Positions 54,729 through 62,248 of a stretch of 64,000 nucleotides of DNA are shown here, one piece after another. The position numbers and the translations under genes are program-made. Below the pieces are notes generated by a model that worked only from the letters and a program-made list of their open reading frames with translations, searched no databases and was not told where the DNA came from. Source of the stretch: Shewanella metallivivens (GTDB lineage Bacteria; Pseudomonadota; Gammaproteobacteria; Enterobacterales; Shewanellaceae); assembly GCF_028750675.1 (NCBI RefSeq), contig NZ_JAQQPZ010000013.1:639486-703485 (forward strand), in the 5' to 3' direction. The stretch's first letter is position 1. Every line of letters starts with the position of its first letter.

Positions 54729-56579
54729 GTGAAGGGATTTTCAACAACTTCTTTATCTATGTTTTTACTGTGTATTTACTGCCTTAGTGCCGCTGCAAAC
54801 GTTACGGTAACGAAAGAGATAAATAGTGACGCTAACGTTGTACTTGAGCAATGTAAAACTCGTATAAAACAAGTCTCTCCCAAAACGAGCCTCAGTTTTT
54901 GTCACCAACAGTTCACGGCATTAGACAAAGAAAACCATCCGATCACTGCCGCTAAATTACAATTGACGTTATACGATCTTTACCTTGAGTTAGGCAATGC
55001 TGCGGCTGCTGAACAACAACTCATCAGCGTAAAGAATAGCGCCGGATTTAAACAAAATGCCGAAATCCAATACCTTTGGTTTCGCAAAAGTGCAGCAGAA
55101 AAACTCTATAAAAAAGACTATGTAGAAGCCAGAGACCTATTCGAAAACGCATTCAATATTGCGCAAACAGCACAATCAGATCTTTGGCTAGCCAAAAGCT
55201 ACAACGACTTAGCATTAACAGAACAGTATTTAAACCACTATGCTAAGGCCTTAAGCTATTACCAAAAAAGTTTGGCCATAAAAGAAGCGATAGGCAATGA
55301 TTTTTATACCGCGATTACCTTGAATAACCTGGGGCTTATTTATAAAAAGCTCGAAAAATATACCGAGTCTCAACGCTATTTTGAATTGTCTCTTGAGCAC
55401 TATTTACGCTACACAAGTGGCAATGCTGATATAGATGCCATTAGTTATATGTCGCATCTCTACGGAAACCTTGCGGAGATATACAATATAAACAACGAGT
55501 TCAATAAAAAGCACTTTTATAGTGATAAGGTGATATCGGCTTATAACGACAATTTAACAGGTAACGATAAACTTTCGGCTTTAATCAATTTGGCCACAAT
55601 CCATATCAATGCAAATGAATTTGTTCCAGCTCAAGCTGTTGCAGAGAGTTTATCCATGTATTTACCTCGTCAAGATCACTCATTCCATGATGTTATTTAC
55701 TATTTAAAAGCACAAATAGCCAATCATCAAAAAGATGTCACACAAGCAATTACATTGATTGAAAGCGCTATGGATTATAGCGACGCCAAGCAAGACTCAT
55801 TACAGAAAATGAGTATCTATCAATATGCAAGTGAGCTCTATTATGACAATGGACGCCCTTATGAATCCTTAGTGTATTTAAAACGTTATCAAGTATTACA
55901 TGAAGCTTTACTTGAGAAAAAATACAATGAAAACATTAAAGTAATCCAAAGTGATATTGAGAATGAACGCGTACAAAGAGCATTAGCTGAAGAGCAAATC
56001 ATCAATCAACAGAAAAGCCAAGAAATTGATAAACTACTTAACTTAATTTTGGGAATCACTAGTATTAGTTTGCTTATCGGTTTTGTGGTGAGTTTTTATA
56101 TTTATCGAAAACGTAAAGCTCAACAGCATTTAATGACCATTATTGAGTCACATAAGCAGCAGTTATTTTTATTGTCTAATGATGACTCAGCAGATCAGGA
56201 AGAGAACGAACAACAACCAGACACCTCACCACAATCACCAAGCGAATTAACAGCCTCGTTTGCAGAATTGCTGGTCACGACCATGCTTGATTGCATTAAT
56301 ATTTGGGAAAAAAGCACTAAAACTAATAAAGTAGAATTAGCCGACAGAAGCCAAATTTGGACGATATCTATCGACTCTGGTCGTCTAAGAACACGCTCTT
56401 TAGATAAATACCTACACGTAAAAAAATTACCTGATAATCCACGTTGGCGTAATGTGGTTAAAACATGTCACTTCATCTTATCTGAGTGCAATTTGTCTAA
56501 CGATGATAGAACATTACTGACCTCGCACCTTGACCGAATTATGCAAGTGATCAAGAGCGAGTCTTTAGGCGCAACGTAA
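54729..56579 (+). CDS. TPR-repeat transmembrane protein with an unnamed C-terminal domain
   Basis: 616 residues starting with GTG. It has a signal peptide or anchor (about 8-22) and tetratricopeptide-like repeats through residues 60-400; clear ones are AKSYNDLALTEQYLNHYAKA and ALSYYQKSLAIKEAIGN. A coiled coil (about 405-432) and one membrane helix (about 436-458) follow. A low-complexity acidic linker leads to a C-terminal domain (about 515-610) with IWEKSTKTNKVELADRSQIW and DNPRWRNVVKTCHFIL. The layout, periplasmic TPR plus cytoplasmic output, resembles TPR sensor proteins, but no kinase, GGDEF or classical HTH is present. Function is unknown. Confidence 0.8.
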   Translation: MKGFSTTSLSMFLLCIYCLSAAANVTVTKEINSDANVVLEQCKTRIKQVSPKTSLSFCHQQFTALDKENHPITAAKLQLTLYDLYLELGNAAAAEQQLISVKNSAGFKQNAEIQYLWFRKSAAEKLYKKDYVEARDLFENAFNIAQTAQSDLWLAKSYNDLALTEQYLNHYAKALSYYQKSLAIKEAIGNDFYTAITLNNLGLIYKKLEKYTESQRYFELSLEHYLRYTSGNADIDAISYMSHLYGNLAEIYNINNEFNKKHFYSDKVISAYNDNLTGNDKLSALINLATIHINANEFVPAQAVAESLSMYLPRQDHSFHDVIYYLKAQIANHQKDVTQAITLIESAMDYSDAKQDSLQKMSIYQYASELYYDNGRPYESLVYLKRYQVLHEALLEKKYNENIKVIQSDIENERVQRALAEEQIINQQKSQEIDKLLNLILGITSISLLIGFVVSFYIYRKRKAQQHLMTIIESHKQQLFLLSNDDSADQEENEQQPDTSPQSPSELTASFAELLVTTMLDCINIWEKSTKTNKVELADRSQIWTISIDSGRLRTRSLDKYLHVKKLPDNPRWRNVVKTCHFILSECNLSNDDRTLLTSHLDRIMQVIKSESLGAT

Positions 56580-56596
56580 TCGATTAATTTTGCGGC

Positions 56597-57244
56597 TTAC
56601 CCACCTTTTTTGAGTAATGGTTGCTGCAGTTTAATCTCGCGAACACTGTCTCTAACTACTGGCTTAAGTACATTTTTATACACACAACTAAACGTTAATC
56701 CTTCGGCCAATCGATAATCACTTTGTTGTGCTGTCGCTGGATTTATCCCCACTAAAAAGCTATTAGGTGCAATAAACTTAGGCATTAGATTATTATTTTG
56801 ATCTTTGATATTAATCGAAGCATAAGCATTACACATCGACACAGCCACAAGCCCTGCAATATTGATTCGATTAGTTACGCTATTAAGATCGGGTGAAATA
56901 ACATTATTGTCTTGTAGCTTGGTGAATGGGTCTATCACACCATGAAACCCACCTAATTCATCTATTTCAGTTTCTGGTTGCTGCATCTGTCGAGTGTTCA
57001 TCGATTGTGACGCTGCAACATGATCATTATGTAATGTCAGCTGTTTACTCATCATCCATTTTTCAATATCAAAGTACTGAGCACGGTAATGATACTGTTT
57101 AATCATATCCATCTCGCTCAGTTCAAAAGTGATTTCGGTTTTAATCGCAGCACTGACAGGCGTGAGTTCATTAAATGTAAGTTGGTGCGCAGATGCGCTA
57201 CCAGCACAACTAAGCAGAGTGACTAAGGGCAATATGTATTTCAT
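56597..57244 (-). CDS. exported protein of unknown function
   Basis: 215 residues with a clear signal peptide (cleavage near SASAHQL). Two cysteines (MCNAYA and FSCVYK, about 45 residues apart) could form a disulfide. The C-terminus is basic. I recognise no family. It is convergent with the TPR gene (17 bases apart) and divergent from another exported unknown, so the three may form a functional patch, but the sequence does not prove it. Confidence 0.65.
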   Translation of the reverse strand: MKYILPLVTLLSCAGSASAHQLTFNELTPVSAAIKTEITFELSEMDMIKQYHYRAQYFDIEKWMMSKQLTLHNDHVAASQSMNTRQMQQPETEIDELGGFHGVIDPFTKLQDNNVISPDLNSVTNRINIAGLVAVSMCNAYASINIKDQNNNLMPKFIAPNSFLVGINPATAQQSDYRLAEGLTFSCVYKNVLKPVVRDSVREIKLQQPLLKKGG

Positions 57245-57461
57245 AAAATATCCTTTTTAGAATGAATGCATCAACTTAGACGCTATGCATTTCCATTTTT
57301 ATAGTCCACTAAATACTAGGGTAAATTTGGGTAAAACACAAAACACCCCCTTTTTAACCCTCTAACTTTACTGACTTTTTTTCCTTAACTGTTAGTTTTG
57401 AATCAGCTTAAGTCATTAAGCATGCTTCAACATTTTACTAACCAGAATAAGGAAGGTCAGG

Positions 57462-58502
57462 ATGAGTATATTCAAAAAAACATTAATCAGTATGTGTCTA
57501 ATGAGTGCATCAACGATGGTTTGTGCAACCCCAATAACCGCTAACGTCACAGCAGATAACGATTTCATTGTGGTACATTCACCAGGTAATGGTAGTACAC
57601 CTACGGTGGTTTACCGTGGGGTCAATGGCAGTAATTGGCAAAAAATCGAATCATTCAAATTTGATATCGACAACTCAGCACAATCACTAGAAACCTGTTC
57701 AGTCAGTGTTATTGCATGGGGGGATGGTAAGGTTTCACAAGGCATGGCAGCTATTTTTAAAGGCGATAGCACGATTTATACCGGCTCAGGGCATTTTAAA
57801 GCGCACCAATCAACGACGCCATCGTCCGGTTGGGCACAAACAGGCGGACCTAATGCGAGCCAAATTAATACCTTAATTGCAGATACCTTGTCTAATGGTC
57901 AACCACCTTATCTATTGCCAGGCTCTGTCGCGGGAGGCACCTCACCCTGGGGAACAATGAACTTCCCTCTCGCCAGTAATGTGAATGCGAATAATTTCCG
58001 CTGGGCTTGGTCGACAAGTCATTTAGCCCCAAAAACCTATTCTGTATTCACCGCTGCCTGTGGGGATATCGTTGACTCGGCACAAGTTGCTGTCCATATG
58101 CCTGGAGAACACTTCCAATGTTATGGTGTGCAGAAAGGAGATGCTCTTCGTGAAGAAACCATCATGATTGAGGATCAGTTTGGTAAAACGCGTGCCGTTT
58201 TGGGTAAGCCAGTATTGTTATGTAACCCTTCAAGCAAGATCCACAACGACAAGATGTATAAAATGCGAAATGAAAAGCGTCATATGGTTTGTTATGACTT
58301 AATCAAGCAAAACAAAGTGAGAAACCACAATCTTGAAATCAATAACCAATTTGCTCCTGATCAGATAGTCAATGATCAACGAGAGCTTTTCTGTGTACCG
58401 TCGAGTAAAAAACACTTAAAGCCTGTCAAGCCTAATACACCCGGTAAGCCGATCCCAAGAGAAATGAAAAGAGCAGAAATAAAACCATTAAAGCAACGAT
58501 AA
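57462..58502 (+). CDS. exported protein with duplicated cysteine module
   Basis: 346 residues with a signal peptide (cleavage near CAT/PIT). An N-terminal domain (about 25-212, two cysteines) is followed by two copies of one module. Copy 1 has C220-Y, QF at 239-240 and LLCNPSSK at 252-259. Copy 2 has C277-Y, QF at 296-297 and LFCVPSSK at 309-316. The spacing between these marks is identical in both copies. The tail is Lys/Pro-rich. The module resembles a DUF7450-like family that I recall from environmental bacteria; its function is unknown. AAGGTCAGG supplies the ribosome site. Confidence 0.75.
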   Translation: MSIFKKTLISMCLMSASTMVCATPITANVTADNDFIVVHSPGNGSTPTVVYRGVNGSNWQKIESFKFDIDNSAQSLETCSVSVIAWGDGKVSQGMAAIFKGDSTIYTGSGHFKAHQSTTPSSGWAQTGGPNASQINTLIADTLSNGQPPYLLPGSVAGGTSPWGTMNFPLASNVNANNFRWAWSTSHLAPKTYSVFTAACGDIVDSAQVAVHMPGEHFQCYGVQKGDALREETIMIEDQFGKTRAVLGKPVLLCNPSSKIHNDKMYKMRNEKRHMVCYDLIKQNKVRNHNLEINNQFAPDQIVNDQRELFCVPSSKKHLKPVKPNTPGKPIPREMKRAEIKPLKQR

Positions 58503-58530
58503 ACTTACATTGAGAAATGGTTATGTATAG

Positions 58531-58552
58531 TCAGTGAGCCCCCTCACTGACT
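58531..58552 (+). terminator. terminator
   Basis: A 9-bp perfect stem GTCAGTGAG/CTCACTGAC around a CCCC loop, followed by a T-rich tail, 28 bases after the exported-protein stop. Confidence 0.82.
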
Positions 58553-58599
58553 CTTTTTATTGGAGAAAAATGACAAAATACATTCTCGCGCATAGAAAT

Positions 58600-59469
58600 C
58601 TACACACCCATCTCAACCGCTTTTTTAGGGGTAAAACTACTGCCTATTGACGCAATAATCACTAAACCAATTGCCAGCCACTGTAATAAAGATAATTGTT
58701 CACTCAAAATAACAAAACCAGCCAAGGCTGCGATAGCAGGCTCTAAACTCATGAGGACACTAAACGCTTGAGTCGGCATATTACGCAGCGCCACCATTTC
58801 TAATGAATAGGGTAAAGCACTTGATAATACAGCCACCAACAATCCAAGTGGTAATACTTCCCAGCTAATTAACGCTACCCCTTGGGTAACAACACCAACG
58901 GGGACTAAAACGATCGCCGCTACCGTCATACCAAAGGCCACCGTTATGCCGCCCGATGCTTGCTTGCCAGTACGAGTGCCAAATAAAATATACCCAGCCC
59001 AACAAGCTCCGGCGCCAAGTGCCATCAATGCCCCTGCGATATCAAGCCCTTGAGCGCTCGACAAACTTGGCATGAGTAATAAAATTCCCGCTATGGCGCA
59101 GGCCACCCAAAACAAATCACTTTTGCGCTTTGAGCTAAATAAGGCTACTGCAAGAGGGCCGGTAAATTCTAGTGCAACGGCAATCCCAAGGGGAATACGT
59201 TCGATTGAGAGATAGAATAAGATATTCATCCCACCCAGGCACAAACCATAAATAATAATGCTTTGCCACTCTCGGCCCTGAGGCAGTGCTCGCCAAGGGC
59301 GGAACACTAACCACAAAACGGCTGCGGCAAAACCTAAACGCAAAGCCGTGGTGCCTTCTGGGCCAATAATAGGGAAAAGCTGTTTAGCCAAAGATGCACC
59401 CGATTGAATCGTCACCATTGCCAACAACACACTACCGACAGCAGTAAGAAGTACACGATTGATTTTCAT
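58600..59469 (-). CDS. rhtA: threonine/homoserine exporter RhtA
   Basis: 289 residues of the EamA (DMT) family with ten membrane helices. It aligns with E. coli RhtA, sharing IQSGASLAKQLFP, GGMNILFYLSI, PLGIAVALEFTGPLAVALFSS and ALPYSLEMVAL. It exports threonine, homoserine and related amino acids. The frame opens with a TTG at 59481, but the ATG at 59469 is preferred. Confidence 0.92.
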   Translation of the reverse strand: MKINRVLLTAVGSVLLAMVTIQSGASLAKQLFPIIGPEGTTALRLGFAAAVLWLVFRPWRALPQGREWQSIIIYGLCLGGMNILFYLSIERIPLGIAVALEFTGPLAVALFSSKRKSDLFWVACAIAGILLLMPSLSSAQGLDIAGALMALGAGACWAGYILFGTRTGKQASGGITVAFGMTVAAIVLVPVGVVTQGVALISWEVLPLGLLVAVLSSALPYSLEMVALRNMPTQAFSVLMSLEPAIAALAGFVILSEQLSLLQWLAIGLVIIASIGSSFTPKKAVEMGV

Positions 59470-59580
59470 AGAAAAATCCAAGCATTAACAAAACAATAAC
59501 GGCATTCTACATGAGCAAGTGAAAACCGAGCAGTATTAAATATCAACATCCACAGAAGTCATACCATTACGCGATTAATA

Positions 59581-60024
59581 TTATGTCTGTGCGATGTTTT
59601 TTATAAAGGTGATTTTGCTGTTCGTTGTTGAACCATTATTATCATAACCACAGATATGATAACCACTGGTAATAAGCATATGTAACATGTTTGGAAACTG
59701 ATTCATGGACTTAACCCTAATCGCTTTAAATCCATGCCTCATCGCCCAAGACTCTTGCAACTGACGTAATTGAGAAGCGACTTTCATTTCTCTGTGCTGT
59801 GGCGCAACACCGCCAAGCCAACTGTAAAACTCATCATGATTGAGCGCATAGCCCACTTTAAAACCAATGGGCGTTGAATCGTACTTAGCCACTAAAATTA
59901 ACGATCTTTTACCCGCAAGACGCTCGGCTATTGTGGTTGCCGTGATGCTATTGCCAAACTCAGGTACAACTGCAAGTACCGCGACAATATCGTCTACCGT
60001 ACCTTCAACAAACTGGTAAGTCAT
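59581..60024 (-). CDS. GNAT family N-acetyltransferase
   Basis: 147 residues of GNAT layout. LILVAKYDSTPIGFKVGYAL forms the central strands, followed by YSWLGGVAPQHREMKVASQLRQ, where the acetyl-CoA loop would lie (R/Q-x-x-G/A type, here degenerate). The C-terminus covers the last strands. The substrate is unknown. It lies 12 bases from the next gene, same strand, so the two are co-transcribed. Confidence 0.75.
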   Translation of the reverse strand: MTYQFVEGTVDDIVAVLAVVPEFGNSITATTIAERLAGKRSLILVAKYDSTPIGFKVGYALNHDEFYSWLGGVAPQHREMKVASQLRQLQESWAMRHGFKAIRVKSMNQFPNMLHMLITSGYHICGYDNNGSTTNSKITFIKNIAQT

Positions 60025-60036
60025 AATGCCCTCTCT

Positions 60037-60423
60037 TTATCCCACTACCCAACGATATAATAACCGACCCGGCATAACCGCAAATGTGCCCGCAACAATT
60101 AACCCACCGCAATACAACACAATCATGCTGCGTTTATGGCCATTAACATGACCTTTTTTAATATAAAAATACCCCGCAGGTACCGCATACAATGTCAGTA
60201 AACTTAACAAATGAATATAGCCAAAATGATTAAAAAATAGCGGGCCTAATTGCGCAGGCATAAACAATGACACTGTGGCAGTAAACAACATCAACAGCAT
60301 ATAAACTTTACCTAATGCTTTGTGTTTAGGTGTCCCTTTTTTGACGAGCAGTAAATAGGTGCCAATCAAAAAAGCAGGCACCACTGTGGCTAAATGCAGA
60401 TACGCTAAATGAACATAATCCAT
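60037..60423 (-). CDS. DUF2306-type membrane protein
   Basis: 128 residues with four membrane helices and the conserved KKGTPKHKALGKVYML and HVNGHKRSMIVLYCG segments, which contain the His residues typical of DUF2306 proteins. The family has no proven function. It is upstream of and probably co-transcribed with the GNAT gene. Confidence 0.8.
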   Translation of the reverse strand: MDYVHLAYLHLATVVPAFLIGTYLLLVKKGTPKHKALGKVYMLLMLFTATVSLFMPAQLGPLFFNHFGYIHLLSLLTLYAVPAGYFYIKKGHVNGHKRSMIVLYCGGLIVAGTFAVMPGRLLYRWVVG

Positions 60424-60546
60424 ATGCTTACTTCTCCCTTAAAAATATCGCTTATCAGGAAAGTTAACCATTTTTGCGATATTTAGCGGCTCAAGATAAT
60501 GCATTAAGCCATGATTAATCAATAAGCCTCTTTTTGAGGCAGAAAA

Positions 60547-60578
60547 AAACACCTTATCAGTTGCCCAATAAGGTGTTT
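60547..60578 (-). terminator. terminator of the formate dehydrogenase operon
   Basis: An 11-bp perfect stem AAACACCTTAT/ATAAGGTGTTT with a 10-base loop. On the minus strand it is followed by a run of T, 22 bases after the fdhC stop. Confidence 0.88.
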
Positions 60579-60599
60579 AGCAGATGACACGCCATTAAT

Positions 60600-61571
60600 T
60601 TACTTTTTGTAAGTTAAAGTGCCATTTTGTTTGATCTCATCAAACCACAAGTTGTGATGTTGAGTTGCCCAGTTTTCGTCACAGTAGCCAGATACCATAC
60701 ACTCCATACCACCTTCAGACATGACTGTCGCCATAAAGATATGCACGATAGAAAACGCGGTAATAATAATGGCGCTCACCGAGTGAAGTACTAAAGCGAT
60801 TAAGCTTAGAGTACGGCTTGGTTCAAATACATTTGGGAACAGTAACAACATGCCTGAGGCACAAATGACTAACCCGAACAATGCAAAGGTCCAAAACCAT
60901 AATTTTTCACCGGCGTTAGCAAAACCTGCATCAGGGTGCTTACCTTTAAATGGACCAAAATTAATATAACCACCAACATAGAGCATCCACTTGATGTCGT
61001 ACATTTTTGGCATTTGATTTTTAGCCCACAGTACGGTCATGAGTAGCCAACCGAACATAAATGGAATGGCCATGTAATCATGCACTAACTTGGCGGCATT
61101 AATTAATCCAGCCCATAAGCCTTCACTCAAATATGGATGGAAAAAGAAACGACCCGCTAACAGCGTTAACCCAGTTAAAATCAGCAACAAGCAAGGAATC
61201 GCCCCCAGCCAGTGAATACTGACATCAAACTTTGACCAGCGGTGAACCATTTTGCCAGAAAAACCACCGTGTAATTTTGAAATGCCGTTTACTTTAATAA
61301 ACAACACAAACACGATAATCATGCCAAACAACGCAGCCATAATGGCTGGTGCTAATAAGTCACTACGTAGCTGAAACACACGCATGTCGTAGGTATTAAT
61401 GAGCTGGTTATGAGCCTGACCTTTAGACGTGGTAACGCCTTGAGCACCGTCTTTTACTTGAGTCCACATTAGCTCGTTGGCTGAACTCGGCTCTTCTGCG
61501 GTATTTGCCATTGCAAAACCACAAAAAAGTAAATTCAGCGCCACAGATAACGCGATTAGTATATTTTTCAT
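60600..61571 (-). CDS. fdhC: formate dehydrogenase cytochrome b subunit
   Basis: 323 residues: a signal peptide-like start (LLFCGFAMANTAE), one helix at about 70-90, then a four-helix diheme cytochrome b core with helices near 118-140, 165-185, 225-245 and 255-280. It includes the conserved histidines of HRWSKFDVSIHWLG and HDYMAIPF. It anchors the complex in the inner membrane and passes electrons from FdhB to menaquinone. It lies 79 bases after fdhB. Confidence 0.92.
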   Translation of the reverse strand: MKNILIALSVALNLLFCGFAMANTAEEPSSANELMWTQVKDGAQGVTTSKGQAHNQLINTYDMRVFQLRSDLLAPAIMAALFGMIIVFVLFIKVNGISKLHGGFSGKMVHRWSKFDVSIHWLGAIPCLLLILTGLTLLAGRFFFHPYLSEGLWAGLINAAKLVHDYMAIPFMFGWLLMTVLWAKNQMPKMYDIKWMLYVGGYINFGPFKGKHPDAGFANAGEKLWFWTFALFGLVICASGMLLLFPNVFEPSRTLSLIALVLHSVSAIIITAFSIVHIFMATVMSEGGMECMVSGYCDENWATQHHNLWFDEIKQNGTLTYKK

Positions 61572-61650
61572 GTTACATCCTTTTGAGTTGCTAGGTGCTC
61601 AATCTCTTGAATACCTAGCAACACTTGGAGACTAACTTAACAACGGAGAA

Positions 61651-62220
61651 TTAACCCCAAATTGCCTTGTTAGAACCACGAGAAGCAACACGCTCACGGT
61701 AGATATTTGATACCACACCGGCATCACCCGCAAGCAACGATTTAGTTGCACATAACTCAGCACACATTGGCAACTTACCTTCAGCAATACGGTTAGAACC
61801 GTATTTGAGGCGCTCTGCTTCAGAATGATCTTCTTCAGGGCCGCCAGCACAGAAAGTACATTTGTCCATTTTGCCACGGCCGCCGAAAGTCGACTTTTGT
61901 GGGAACTGAGGTGCACCAAAAGGACACGCATAGAAACAGTAGCCACAACCGATACAGGTATCTTTGTTGTGTAGCACTATGCCGTCTTCGGTACGATAGA
62001 AACAATCGGTTGGGCATACCGCCATACAAGGTGCATCAGTACAGTGCATACAGGCAACTGAGATTGAAGCTTCACCGGGTTCACCGTCTTTAAGTGTCAC
62101 CACGCGGCGACGTTGAATACCCCACTCTAAAGCAGAGTCGTTTTCGTTTTTACATGCAGTGACACAGCCATTACATTCAATGCAGCGCTTGGTATCACAT
62201 AAAAATTTCATTGTAGCCAT
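61651..62220 (-). CDS. fdhB: formate dehydrogenase iron-sulfur subunit
   Basis: 189 residues with four ferredoxin-type 4Fe-4S cysteine sets: CIECNGCVTACKNE, CMHCTDAPCMAVCPTDC, CIGCGYCFYACPFGAP, and the CTFC near residue 120 with CAELCATKSL. It is short compared with FdnH because it lacks the C-terminal membrane helix, as in Wolinella-type FdhB. It carries electrons from FdhA to FdhC. AGGAG is present ahead of the ATG, and fdhA ends 28 bases upstream. Confidence 0.94.
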   Translation of the reverse strand: MATMKFLCDTKRCIECNGCVTACKNENDSALEWGIQRRRVVTLKDGEPGEASISVACMHCTDAPCMAVCPTDCFYRTEDGIVLHNKDTCIGCGYCFYACPFGAPQFPQKSTFGGRGKMDKCTFCAGGPEEDHSEAERLKYGSNRIAEGKLPMCAELCATKSLLAGDAGVVSNIYRERVASRGSNKAIWG

Positions 62221-62248
62221 ATTGGCAATTCTCCTAGCTTAGCTGCAA

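Noticed and set aside
61632-61946. 104-residue open frame on the same strand within fdhB
   Set aside because: It is a shifted frame of the ferredoxin gene with no family features and no ribosome site.
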